Origin: Diphasiastrum complanatum
Lineage: Eukaryota; Streptophyta; Lycopodiopsida; Lycopodiales; Lycopodiaceae
Assembly (NCBI GenBank): GCA_029204225.1
Contig: CM055104.1
Span: forward strand, 50,701,935 to 50,765,934
Reading direction: 5' to 3'
Length of the DNA: 64,000 nt
Shown one piece after another: positions 1 through 11,313 of the stretch (positions are counted from its first letter, which is position 1; each line of letters starts with the position of its first letter). The position numbers and the translations under genes are program-made. Under the pieces are notes generated by a model that was not told the DNA's origin, ran no database searches, and worked only from the letters and a program-made list of their open reading frames with translations.

Positions 1-196
1 CGCAATTGTAGCACGAACCCCTTACTCTGGTTGGTGGAGTGGAATCTCGTGTTCCGCCCCTTCGCAAAATAGTGTACTGTTGACCAGTACGCTATTTTGG
101 TATCATAGTTTTTTGGTTAGTAGGAGTTGCAGTATAAGCTACCTCCTCATGATTATTAATCGAACAGAGGAATAGTTTCTCTTCTAAATAATTAGT

Positions 197-1440
197 CTAT
201 AAACTGGGACAGTTGGTCTTAGAATGACCTTCCTTCCCACACGCGATACACCAAACATTGGCGTTAGGCTTCGCTTTCTTTTGCTTGGCTTTAACATCAG
301 ATATTTGGACCTTTAGATCACTAAGTTTCTCTTGTTAACAACTCAACACTTTTCCTTAATGGATCCATCTTTTTGGATTTCTCCATTTTTTTTTTTTCTG
401 AGTTCCTATTCTTAGTTTTCCTATAAGAAGATTCTTCTTCCGATGAAGAAGAATAAGATGAATACTCAGAAGATTCTTCCATATCCACTTAATTAGATTT
501 TGATTCAAACTCAGTATATATTTCAGATTCTTCTGTTCGTTTAAATTTGCATTTTTTACTACGTGTTCTTCATTTCTCCGTCTGCGAAAAATTCGAGAGG
601 TTTCATAATTTTCGGCAGAGGCAATGGCATCTTCCAAAGAAGTCATCAAACCTTGTCGACAATAACGATCCATTTTCTTAGGCAAACCACTCAAGAACCA
701 TTCATTTTGCATAGGAGCTGGATACTGGGCTCCTAATTTTCCTATTAAATTCTTAACCCTACGAGTATATTTTCTAAGTGATTCCTTTGGCTTTTTTTCA
801 ACAGAGTTAAGCCGAGCCAACAATCTAGTAGAATATCCTATCTCCCTAAACTGTATAAGGAATGCTGCTTTTAAAGCGTTCCAAGTATTAACTGTTTCCG
901 GTACTAATTGACTGTACCAAATCCTAGCCTGCTTCCGCAGAAGACCTAGCAAAATTCTAACTTTATCCTCGTCCGTCTGCTCTTTGTTTGCTATGGTAAT
1001 GGATTCAAATTGTGACATATACTATCCGCATCTTCAGATGATGATCCCTTCAAGAAATCATATCTGATTTTTGTAAATGTGGATGGCACTGGATTAGCCA
1101 TATTAACAGATGGTGGTGAACTAGATGAACTTGGAGAATCTGAATCTAAACTTCGCTCAGACAAAGAGTCTGAACTTGGTTTGGAAGTAGAATCAGACGA
1201 ATCTGATTCAGGTGAATCTGTAGAACTTGGTGTTTCAACGGATCTTTCCTCAAATGAATCTACAAATGTTGTAGTAGCGTGTAAAAAATCATTAAACACT
1301 TCAGGTGTTAATCTTGCTCTAACTGGTGAGTTTTGCAAATTCTACAAATACAAATATCTAGACTTCCTATATGCTTCTAAACGCTGTGCACCCTCTAAAC
1401 GTTTATGTTCAATAATTGCTTGAGAGTATGTTCTTGGCAT
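197..1440 (-). pseudogene. Decayed Ty3/Gypsy gag with detached zinc knuckle
   Basis: This is the capsid/nucleocapsid (gag) region of a Gypsy element, read from 1440 down to 197. The start codon is at 1440-1438, opening a basic N-terminal stretch that meets a stop at 1344-1342. A serine/aspartate-rich segment follows (to 991), then a Retrotrans_gag-type domain (1018 to 356) with the usual Trp-Tyr, FxxQFR-like and 'LRKYTRRVKNL' features. A CCHC zinc knuckle (C-X2-C-X4-H-X4-C) lies at 250-209 in another frame and stops at 199-197. One early stop and at least two frameshifts make it non-functional. The primer site and 5' LTR lie just upstream at 1489-2457, so the polarity is consistent. Protease and polymerase would lie beyond the left window edge. 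Gypsy gag is a confident call; the lineage rests only on the primer-site type. Confidence 0.8.
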
Positions 1441-1488
1441 TCATTACATGAGAAAGATTCGTAGATGTTGCAAAAGGTGAAATTCATC

Positions 1489-1506
1489 TCCCCGGTAATG
1501 GCGCCA
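1489..1506 (-). other. tRNA-Asp-type primer binding site
   Basis: The plus strand here reads like the 3' end of plant tRNA-Asp, ending in GGCGCCA, with two transitions relative to the sequence I know. The minus strand is therefore the complementary primer site for minus-strand DNA synthesis. It lies 5 bases from the putative LTR edge and just upstream of gag. tRNA-Asp priming is typical of Athila/Tat Gypsy elements; that assignment is inference. Confidence 0.6.
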
Positions 1507-1511
1507 AATTA

Positions 1512-2457
1512 TGTGGTGGCCTAGTCATTATAGATTTCCACAAAATCAATGAATTACGTAGTATAAAAGGTTTGATTGTTCCCCAAGAGAGAGAATAATC
1601 TCATCTTTTGCATGGTAAATGTATGTATGATGATAAACAGACTAGAGTGTATAAAGTTCACAATGAATACTACAACGACATAATTGGTTATCCAAAGATA
1701 TTTGGGTCAATTGGCATCCAGGAACACCAATGATGAAACGATTTGGTCAAGGTCTGTAATTATAAGAAATACTTTATCTTTCAGGCTCTTCAGGCATCAG
1801 GAAAATAGTCAGAACTGACAGCAACTAGCAATTATATTCATCAATCAGAATCACATTAGCTAAAAGTTCTTCCTAATCAAACACAGAGAATTAGTTTTAA
1901 TCGTAGGAAGCAAACAAGACAGAGCCTCAATCAATCCCATTATCTGAACACATAGCTCATTCCGTGTTGAAGGAATTTCTGCTAAAAGTTATGTTTAACC
2001 GCTTCGGCTAATTCCTTGCGCACATTAGTCAGAATTATTACTTGCTGGTGTCGCCTGAAAATCCATGTTAGAGTAACTGAAATTCAGTATAACTTAAGAA
2101 ATGTGTGTGACTCAAACAGAACAATATCACAATTAATCACAGATCATACAGAGTGTGTTCGCACAAATGATAAGAAGTAATTCTGTGAGAGATAACAGAA
2201 GGAAAGAATGTTCAAGCTATAAAAACTTGCTCTTCGCTCTCTATTGATACTCAACACTGCGTAGAAATGTGTATGTACAATGACACATAGTGCTATCCTT
2301 ATAGGAATGTTCTTCAGTCTCAATGTCGCTTACGGATCGTCAAATGTTGGCTCTGAACTTCTATTGCGTCTCTTAGAACGTTGCAACTTCTACTAAAAAT
2401 TTGAATTTACAAAGTGCGAAATAGGCCTTTACATGTATTTAGACACTATAACACATT
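1512..2457 (-). mobile_element. Putative 5' LTR of the left-edge Gypsy element
   Basis: This AT-rich block starts at TG on the plus strand (1512), immediately beyond the primer site, where the U5 end of a minus-strand 5' LTR should be. The outer edge is uncertain. I placed it at a CACA near 2457, giving about 0.95 kb. No second LTR is visible because the rest of the element is outside the window, so the boundary could not be confirmed by comparison. Confidence 0.45.
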
Positions 2458-2921
2458 TTATATATATGGAAATTGAAAATTTTTACAATATATGACAAAA
2501 TTTGGATAATGTGAGATCATAAGACTCCACATGTTTCTTAGTTAATAACTTCTTGGTTTCTTTAGGGGCATCAATGGACCCTAGTAGGTGCATTCTCCTA
2601 CTAGGTCCCCATGACCCATGTGTGATGGCTAACTTTGGCCCAAGGCCAATTTTGTGATCATGGCTCAAGGTTGAGGCTCAAGATTTAGGAAAATGGCCAA
2701 TACCCATGGTAAGGTCCTCCTAACACCTCACTAGGTTCCATATCTCCATCCAAGGCAAAGAAATCTTCATGCCCTGATCCAAGGACACAAGTACCTTAAT
2801 CCAAAGGCACCTACCCTTATCCAAGGGTGACTCAACATTTAGCTCTCGTGATACTAAATGGGCACATAGGGGTACTGAAGTATTGCTAGTTACATAGGCA
2901 TGTAACACTTTGGTATTTAGA

Positions 2922-3221
2922 TGCATTGTTTGTCACAACCTAGACAACGTTGGCCACACCAACCTTTGTCTATCGTATGATGTCGTATATGTACTCGACA
3001 ATAATGGTGACTCTGCCTCTAGAAGCATCTACGACACGTTAGAACATAGTGCCCATGCAACACGACACCAAAACGTTGATGACTAGACGACGAACATCAA
3101 TCCGGCTATCAGACATGATGGAGTAGCCGTATCTCTCCCATGCACCTCTCAACTAGAAAAGATCCTCGGTGAGCATCTCCACTCATGATGTCAGAAAGTT
3201 GGTGTGTATGGCCTCATATAA
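2922..3221 (-). pseudogene. hAT-type transposase remnant (DUF659 domain)
   Basis: A single uninterrupted frame of 100 codons from 3221 to 2922 keeps the DUF659 signature of plant hAT-related transposases. A 'WERYGYSIMSDSRIDVRR' stretch is followed by 'VINVLVSC', a 'VDAS' block and a 'VGVANVV..VVTNNA' block, in the family order and spacing. Five in-frame stops break it, most explicable as CAG/CAA/CGA to TAG/TAA/TGA changes, so it is an old pseudogene. No BED zinc finger or C-terminal dimerisation (hATC) region is recognisable. A proline/serine-rich decayed frame between 4857 and 5345 may be the N-terminal side, separated by the Copia insertion at 3635-4856. The domain call is firm; the extent is not. 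Confidence 0.75.
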
Positions 3222-4176
3222 GGGGAGGGTTCACACATTGTGGATGTGACAAAAGTAGCCTTGAATGTTGTGGTGTCTACAATGGCGAACGGCAGGTTCA
3301 GGTCATAGATCGCATTGGTGATAGCTAGTCAGCCTCCCTCCTCAGGGTGGGCATCAAGGCAAGTTCAGGTCGTAGTTCATGTTGGTGATAGGTAGGCCCT
3401 CGACGTGGGCATCAAGGCACGTCGCAAGGTCTACTGCCTATCCCGACTACTTGTACCATGGCCTCTGTGAGGCCCGAGATGTCCATGGCATGTCAAATGG
3501 CGTGGAAGCTGCGCTACGAGGAGGCACAGAATGGTGTGACAATGACAAGATGTCAATAGGGGGAGCATGTAGAGGAGCATCGTCAATATTGGTCGTGGGT
3601 GGCCGGTCTTAGCCATGGGTGGTGGGTGGTATGTTGTGTGAAGAAAATCAGAGCACAAAGATCTAATTATGATGTTTGATCTTTGGCTTGGTAGGAAAGC
3701 ACATCTAGCATCATGAACAATGTAGAAATCTCAATAAGAACTTCACAAAATCACGTAGGTATGATAATTTATTATTCCAGTCCATACAATAGTTGTACAA
3801 CAACATACTCACATGTTTGGATCAATCACATAAGAAAAAACAGCATTCTATACATGACAAGATTTTACTATATCATCACCAAGATGCAAAAACTCACATT
3901 TTATATGCTAAAGCTATAAACTTGATATAGATCTTGAAGAATGTCCTAAGACGTTTCTTATGCATCAAAACTCACTACAATTTAACATGTATAGTGAGAA
4001 ATCGGCCTATTACAAGTATTTTGACCTAAATTGAGCTTTGGTTCACAAAAAATCCTCATTCTACACATGAAAATGCTTGATTTTGATGAGAAATCACTCT
4101 AGCATGCTCTATAATTGGTGTCACCTCCAAATCACTCACTAGAAATGGATGCTTCTCCAAAATAGCATGCAACAAA

Positions 4177-4188
4177 GCTCTGATACCA
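4177..4188 (-). other. Primer binding site, tRNA-iMet type
   Basis: The minus strand reads TGGTATCAGAGC, the standard initiator-methionine tRNA primer site of plant Copia elements, directly against the LTR end at 4189. Confidence 0.85.
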
Positions 4189-4548
4189 TGTAAAAAAACC
4201 AAATCACAAAGATCTAATTATGCCCTTTGATCTTTGGCTTGGTAGGAAAGCACATCTAGCATTATTAACAATGTAGAAATCTTGCATCTAGTACACATAG
4301 AAGATGTAAACTCAATAAGAACTTGAAAAAATCACTTAGGTATGATAATTGATTGTTCTAGTCTGTAAAACAGCCAATAGTACTCACACGTGTGGATCAA
4401 TCACATAAGAAAAAATAGCATTCTACACACAAGATTTCACCATATCACCACCAAGATGCAAAAATGGATGTAGAACCCCAAGGATATATCTTCCATAAGA
4501 ATGAATGAGAGAGGAAGGAGAGAGATTAAATGCTTTCATGCTTGTAGC

Positions 4549-4557
4549 CTATTTATA
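4549..4557 (-). promoter_or_regulatory. LTR TATA box
   Basis: The minus strand reads TATAAATAG inside the LTR, about 300 nt from the LTR start. This is nearly the same distance as the TATA box of the young Copia LTR at 12549. It fits an RNA polymerase II promoter at the U3/R border. Confidence 0.55.
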
Positions 4558-4856
4558 ATAGCCTTCTGCCCTATTTGGATGCCCTTGCTCAAGCTTATCA
4601 ACTTATGGAAAGTTCTAGATCTCATTCAAAAACCCTAGATCTATCTTGACTAGATTCAATGCATCTATAACAACCAATTAGAGTAGGTCTACATGCAACC
4701 CTATCAACATGCCTAAGTTGTCAAAAATAGTAAATCAACTATTCTTAGGCCTTATTAACTTTGTAAAGTCTATCTCTAAGTTTAAAATACATATTGGCCA
4801 AAATTTCCAAATAAACATAACATGAGAAATTTTAAACTAGTTGACAATTTCTCACA

Positions 4857-5345
4857 TGTCATGCGAGTGGTCATACTGGGTGGCTGGCACAAAGTCCTCC
4901 TCCTTAGCAGTGTGGGTGTCCGACACGGTGGAATATGGTGGGGTGGGGTCACACAACCTCTAGAATAGGGAGGATGTGTGTGCGGTTGTAGGTGCGACGG
5001 GCTGCTGCGATGGGTCACTGGTGGAGTGAATGGCACCAAGCCCCCACTCATTGTGAGGAGCATGGTCATGCATGCGGGAGTTGGAAGGAAGTGGCATGTG
5101 GGAAGAGGTGGAGGACTAGCATGGACGTGGTGGTATACGGGATGTCGATGGCAATTGGGTGGGTGGTGGCATGCGGGAGGAGGATGGCTGTTGAGAGAGA
5201 GGTGGCTGTTGAGAACCAGATATCTTTTGGTAGACATGGCCTAGCCTAGCATTATTCTCTTCGTATTGTGCCAGGAGACACTAGTGCACATCTGGTGGGA
5301 CCTGGTTGTAGGAGGTCATTCCCAGAAGCCCTCAGGCCTAGTGAC
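4857..5345 (-). other. Decayed proline/serine-rich coding-like stretch
   Basis: One minus-strand frame reads through most of this GC-rich block with two in-frame stops. It gives a low-complexity chain rich in Pro, Ser, His and Gln and ends exactly where the Copia LTR begins at 4856. A similar frame resumes on the other side of the Copia element at about 3634-3450 and leads toward the DUF659 remnant. It may be the linker of the same transposase, but no diagnostic motif is present. Overlapping frames on both strands are also open because of the base composition. Confidence 0.3.
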
Positions 5346-8300
5346 ACCCAATAGGTGGGCCTTGAGCCTCGTAAGAGTGCTCACCCTCTCGACTCCAAAG
5401 TAGCAGCACCGCTAATGTCTGACACCATACCTACTCTCGAGCAATTCGACCTTTTTTCACAGTCTAAAAAAAACTCTGATGCAGGCATGGTAAAATGGAA
5501 AAAAAAGGAACCTAATCCCTATATCCTATACCTTAAACCCAACCCTAAACCCTAATCCTTGGACCGTAAACCCTAGTATCTATTGTCTCCATACAATCAC
5601 TCTACTATCACACCATTGCAATCAAAATCGATCAAAACGGAGAGTAGGTAGCGAATCTACAGCTAATGTAATAAAACCAATAAACCTGTAGGCAGAAAAC
5701 AACCCTCCTTTGTTCCCCCCCACTCCCCTTTTTTTTTTTTTTTTTTGTCTTTTTTCATCCTCATTTCACACACAAATGTGCATTTTAAAACCTTCTTAGC
5801 CTTTCACAATCTAATCTTCTTTCATAGAGACGCAATTTCTTTCCAGTTAAAAGCTTATAATTTTAGAAAAACTTGTGGTGCCCTTTAGATTGAGTAAAAT
5901 CTTTAGTTATAAAAGTTTTTTTGGATTTACACCTTTCACCCAAAAAGTAGATACCCACCCTTCAAAACATAGTTGGCGGGGCCTTTGTTCTCTCTCCTCT
6001 ATCCAATAACAACCAACATGATGTTCTCCCACCTAAAAATTCAAATCTCAAGGTCTCCTATAAAATAGTGGCCCTACAATAGTGGAGATACAAATCGGCG
6101 TATTCCTCACCCTCACTTCCATGGCAGTGAGAGTGCATACATGATCCAAAGGTGGTGGTGGGTGCACCACCACCTTCCCCTCTACTCCCCCATCTCTTCT
6201 TGCCCTTCCATTGTTGGATGGAAGGGCCCCAGTACTGCCATGGCAGTGGGGGTGGGGATTATGTTGCTCTTGGAGGTATCAGGGGGTAGTGCCTAGCATC
6301 TTCAATTACCCCAAGTCGACATTTTTTATGCCAAGTCATTTGCCACATGGGCGCCTTTGCTTTGCTATGTAAAATGGGGTAATGGCCTTTCTATCTTTTC
6401 TCTCCAATGAGGGTTGAGTTTTTTGACAAATAGGCATGCCTTAGGCCTATGTGTGAAAACACCCTAAGTATACAATTTGATATAGAAAAAATTGTTGTTT
6501 ATTGCAAGTACAAAATTTTACATTCTAAAAAATAATTAGCAATTAAGACATGAACAAGACCTAGCATGATGAAGAACACTTACTCATAACAACTTAGAGA
6601 TTTTTGTAATTGGAGAAAGTCTTAAATGGCATAATAGTACGCTTGAATATATTATTTTACAATAGATGTCCTCATAAATATCTTACAAATATGTGATTCA
6701 TTACTGTTTTTAGAAAGTCACACCTGTGATATAGAGTAGGCCTTTGTTTTGAGGGGTGTGTATACTTTCCTTGTGAAAGATGCAAAACAAAATTGACCTT
6801 CAATGCTAACGATTTCACTCATCTTGAAAGGTGGTTTTCATTAAAAGCCTTTTAGTTTTAAATGTTAAAGTGAAGAAAAAAACGATTGTCAAGGGCTAGG
6901 AAGCCTTCAAAATGCGAAGAGGTGCGTAATGTATCCGTTATTATTTAATTTTACAGGTGCCCAACATTTTCAAGCTTACTAAAAATAGGAGTACATCTAC
7001 AAAAGAAACGTTAAAAAAAAAAACCTCACACGACGTTACGTAGGGAAGGCCCCCGAAAGAGCCTTCCTCTGTATGTAACGCATTGTACGTGGTAGATTTT
7101 GCCCATTTTTAGGTTGTGCACAAGCGCAAAACATTCAAGTGCTAAAAATACAAATGACTCGTGTTTGATTATTCGAATTTCCTTCATTTCAGTTTCATAA
7201 TCTCCATGTGAAATGATGTTGTACATCATGCAATGAAAGTTTTGGTGACACGACATGCTACCCCATCTAGACTTTAAAAATTTTACACTTGATAAAATGC
7301 ACTCTACTATATTAAACTTAGACATTTTTATGTATTAAATTTCAATTTTTATATGAAATTGAAATTTGTTATCAAAATTTTGTGGTTGGCCTTTCGATTA
7401 TAGTTCATAGTGTATTTGGAGGAAGCCTTAAATGGTACAATATTACACTTACAGGAATTCATGGAGCAATAAATATTCACAATGTGTAAGGTATTATTTT
7501 TAGAAAGTCACAAAAGCACATTACAATTTTGTAAGAATCAGTTGCTACTTTTGGAAATTTGTACCCCTCCATATTTACTATATTTAGAAGTGTGACTGCC
7601 ATGAACTTAAATCAGCAGATTTTTTACAGAGGGAAGGCCCCCTCCCGTTGTCGCTTGTTGGCACGAGTACAGGAGTAACGGGTGGGCCTGTATGCTCCGG
7701 ACGCGTGGACGGCCAGCCCGTGCGATCTCAAGGTAGGTAGGGCGCTCGGGTCCCAAGATTTTTTCTCAGGCAAAATTGGTCCCTAGCTAGTGCGATTCTC
7801 GGGGCACGCGAGTCTCAAGATTTTATCGCGGGCACCACCTCACGAGCACCACACGGTCCTGGGCACGCGCGAGGGGCCAAGTACCAGATTTTATTCGGGC
7901 ACGAGCGTGGCCCTCACGCCTACGTGCATTTGAGAGACATATGCTTGGTTTACTATATATTTGATGGAGGATCATTTCCCATAAGTTTTTATGGGATATA
8001 TTGAAGAGTGCCACGTGGCATGCACATGTGTTGGGGCCGTGCTTTCTCAAAAAAGTTTGGGAGCAGTGAAATTTCTGCGGGCACGCGATTTTCGTACACC
8101 ATGGTCCCGGGGCAACATCTGGAGCACCAGGGACACACGAAGGTCATCTAACTGCTTCGCTTGTTATCCATATCGTGACTGCAAGAGATGGGCCCCCCAT
8201 ACATTGATTCCAGCTGCGATGGGGCCTTCCTTGTTGTGAGGTACCCAAGGGAGATATGACCCCGCGGGCCTTGGGCGCTCCCATCCCTATACGTGGATTC

Positions 8301-8370
8301 CTCGTTGCTGTGAGACATGACCCTTGGGAAGGCCCTTGTAGGGGGCGGGGGGTGGCGGGCCTTCCTTCCC
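5346..8370. other. Intergenic DNA without recognised genes
   Basis: No credible coding frame was found. Present are a telomere-like AAACCCTAA motif at 5541-5556, poly-T and poly-A runs near 5730 and 7014, and two related AT-rich segments of about 90 bp (near 6620-6725 and 7425-7510). There is a bulged hairpin at 7034-7082. The block turns GC-rich from about 7620, with GGGAAGGCCC motifs recurring near 7040, 7624 and 8330. The GC-rich part probably includes the promoter and 5' UTR of the gene starting at 8575. Confidence 0.6.
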
Positions 8371-8392
8371 CTATGCTTTGATTTCAACTCCC

Positions 8393-8569
8393 ATGCCCCT
8401 TCCCCACCAGGGGCTCCGGTCCTTCTCTTTCCCAGGGCCTTCTAGCCAGGCAGGCAGCAACAACGGGGAAGGACCACCACCTCCCACAATAAAACTCACT
8501 CTCATCTCGATTCAGCAGCAACGAATCCATTCTGATCTCAGTCTGCTGCAGCTTCCTCTACTGGCCTGA
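8393..8569 (+). other. Possible upstream ORF of the PLP enzyme gene
   Basis: An ATG at 8393 opens 58 codons, ending in TGA at 8567-8569, five bases before the main start codon at 8575 and in a different frame. If the 5' UTR reaches this far, ribosomes would have to reinitiate or skip it. The peptide is Pro/Ser/Leu-rich with no known domain. The transcript start is unknown, so the uORF is only a possibility. Confidence 0.3.
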
Positions 8570-8574
8570 AGCAC

Positions 8575-11313
8575 ATGAAGAAGTTCATGAGATCTTGTGC
8601 TGTTCATAATCTGCAGGATATTGTCCACGATGAGCTACAAGAGATGGACCAGCATCAGCTGCAACATCAACACCCACCATCACCTTTTAGTTCGACCCTT
8701 TGGGATGTTGATAAGAAACGTACTGCAGATGATGAGCGTCACAGATTGAAGCCTGTGTTGTCATTCTTCGATCCGATGTTGCTTGGCAGGTTTGTGGGTT
8801 GTAAAGCTGCATCAGGGGCAAGAGGTTTTGCGTGGTTGCAGTCTCAAATTGTTGGCCATGATTTGAAGATACGTACTCCTTTTGGAAGACGATTGCTCAC
8901 TTACGCAGACCACACAGCCAGTGGGCGTAGCTTACTATTTATTGAGCGCTTTATATTGGAAAATGTTTTACCAGCTTACGGTATATGTAGCTCTATCGCT
9001 ACGTATTATTGTTGGTATTTGCTTTTGATTCATTCGAATACGTTTTATATATTTGTGTTTATGTTACTGATTTGTGTTGACGATTGTTGACTGATTCGAA
9101 TACGTTTTATATGTGTTGATGTTACTGATTTGTGTTGACGATTGTTGACTGCTTAGGCAATACTCATACAGACGATAGCTACGTTGGTCAACTGACATCG
9201 AGCACGGTGCATGAGGCAGCCATGTACATTAAAGCGTGTATGGGAGGGACTAACGATGACGCTCTCTTCTTTTGTGGATCCGGCTGTACGGCGGCATTAA
9301 AAAGGTTGCAGGAGGTGATGGGTATATCTGTACCTTCCATGCTTAGAGAGAAGATACTGCAACTGTTGCAGCCACGAGAGAGATGGCTGGTGTTTGTAGG
9401 GCCTTATGAACATCATTCTAACCTGCTGTCATGGCAGAACAGCCTTGCTGAGGTAAGTAGCTAATTTTTTATCATCATGACTGAGGGATAAGTTGCATTC
9501 ACTGAGAAATCGTTGTATCTCGCCAGTTCAATAATAAAGTACATATGTGTGTGTACACATGAGAGAGAGAGAGAGAGAGAGATATGAAAAGCTAAGTTTT
9601 TATGGTTCAGGTCATAGAAATCCCTGCGGATGGTGAAGGGTTGATTGACCTGGCCAAGCTGAAAGAACATCTGGAAGATCCCAAACATAAAATGCGTCGG
9701 AAGCTTGGATCATTTTCCGCCTGTAGCAACGTTACGGGAATTCTCACTGATACAAGGAAGATTTCTCGGCTCTTTCACAAATACAAAGCATTCGTTTGCT
9801 TTGATTTTGCGAGCTGGTAAAACTTGCTAGATCATTACAACTATATGCCAACATTTCTCTAGAAAAAAAAAAGAATGTCGTGATTTCTCAATATATCCAT
9901 TTTTTGTGCTGTATTGCCTTGAAGAGTGAAATGTTCCTCATGAAATTTGTGCAGTGGCTCGCATGAGCAGATTGACATAAGATCAGGGCAACTAGACGGG
10001 TATGATGCAGTAGTGTTGAGCCCACACAAGTTCGTCGGTGGACCCGGCTCTCCTGGCATTCTTCTCATGAATAAGCACCTTTATCTTCTTCAAGGAAACC
10101 CTCCTTCTACTTGTGGCGGCGGCACAGTCGATTATGTCAATAACATCTCTTACAAGGTAAATCATATACTACATAACAGGACATAGATGATATAACCCTC
10201 TTAATATGTTTGCTGATTGATATGTAATTGGTCAGAAATGAAAAATCACAAGGCTGATTATCATCGTGTACAGGATACGTTGTTTGTTGATGACGTTGAG
10301 ATGAGAGAAAATGCGGGAACACCACCTATACTGCAAACCATAAGAGCGGCCTTGGCATTTTGGATAAAACAATACATGGGCGTCGACTTGATTGTGCAAC
10401 GTGAGTGTTTTCTTGCTCAAAAAGCCTTGTCAAGACTTTTATCCAACCGGAAGGTACTTGTGCTGGGAAACACACAAGTTAAGCGCACACCTATAGTCTC
10501 TTTCGTGATTTTAACAGAAGAGCTATGGGTCTCACCTCATGCATATGCCGAAAGCATGAAACCCGCTTGCATTATGTCAACACAGGATAACCCCCAAAAC
10601 AAGCTAGAGCATTCTCAAAGATATAAAAGACTTCATGGAAGATTTGTTACCAAGCTACTTAGTGATCTTTTTGGAATTCAGGCACGAGGAGGTTGCTCTT
10701 GCGCAGGCGCATATGCACACTCACTCCTAAGCATTGACAAGCCATACTCTTTAAAGATTCGAACTGCTGTGCAGCAGGTAAATTACCCAATAGGCAAAAA
10801 GGCTAATCCACATTTCTTCATGATTCCAACACTCGTAGGTTTTATAACTTGTCAAGCTTACATACTTTACTGCAGGGATACCATGGTGTGAAGCCGGGTT
10901 GGACAAGAGTGAGCTTCGCTTATTACACATCGAATGATGAGTTCGAATACATCATGTCTTCCATTGAATTTATAGCGGAGCATGGGCAACACTTTTTGCC
11001 TTTGTATGACTTTGATTGGAAAACAGGAAATTGGACAAACAAACAGAAAATTGTTGAATCCAAAAGAATGGTATCCCTTGAAATTGAGGACAAGGCTCTT
11101 TCAAACATCAAAAAGGTAGTAAAGCTGATCAATCTACACAAAAAAGAGAAAATGAACAAAGATGGCAACTTCGCTAATCAAGCCCAAAGGCGGAAAGCCT
11201 ACATCAAATATATGCAAGCAGCAGAACGGATTGCCAAATGCTTACCTCCTCAATCACACCAAAGTGCAATAAATTATCCCATCGATCCTCATATTGTAAA
11301 TTTTAGAATCTGA
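8575..11313 (+). CDS. Class-V aminotransferase / cysteine-desulfurase-like PLP enzyme
   Basis: Six coding exons can be joined in frame: 8575-8980, 9157-9452, 9611-9816, 9955-10156, 10274-10777 and 10876-11313. Introns are 98-176 bp, all GT-AG, and the product has 683 residues. It belongs to the fold-type-I PLP family that includes cysteine desulfurases and Moco-sulfurase-like proteins. Visible features are a GSG loop (about 176-178), 'GPYEHHSN' (217-224), the PLP-binding lysine in 'SPHKFVGG' (Lys328), a 'CGGGTVDYVN' segment, 'NAGTPP', and a Cys-X-Cys in 'GGCSCAG' (Cys511/513) where desulfurases carry their persulfide cysteine. 'GWTRVSF' lies near the C-terminus. The first 75 residues are a variable His/Gln-containing extension without a clear targeting signal. 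Intron 2 carries a short GA repeat. The reading is intact. The true substrate is unknown, and I do not assign a symbol. Confidence 0.9.

Larger units (their letters stand above)
3635..4856 (-). mobile_element. Truncated Copia-type element (LTR, leader, LTR fragment)
   Basis: The minus strand holds a 668-bp 5' LTR (4856 to 4189, TGTGAG...TTACA), an iMet primer site (4188-4177), about 280 bp of leader, and then a second copy of only the 3' end of the LTR (about 3895 to 3635). The two LTR copies share long blocks, for example around 3653-3730 and 4199-4275, with small indels. No coding region remains, so almost the entire internal part has been lost. The LTR start matches that of the young Copia at 12265 over about 20 bases, and the TATA box lies at a similar distance, which indicates related families. 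No convincing target-site duplication was found. It appears to split the hAT-like sequence. Confidence 0.7.

Noticed and set aside
1079-1423. Plus-strand acidic 114-codon frame
   Set aside because: It is the antisense of the serine-rich segment of the Gypsy gag and has no independent support.
4782-5249. Several overlapping open frames on both strands, one of 151 codons
   Set aside because: Low-complexity His/Pro or Gly/Trp chains open simultaneously on both strands because of base composition. Only the transposase-like reading is kept, at low confidence.
5541-5556. Telomere-like AAACCCTAA motif
   Set aside because: Only about two units, so not a telomere. It could be a telo-box, but no gene starts nearby.
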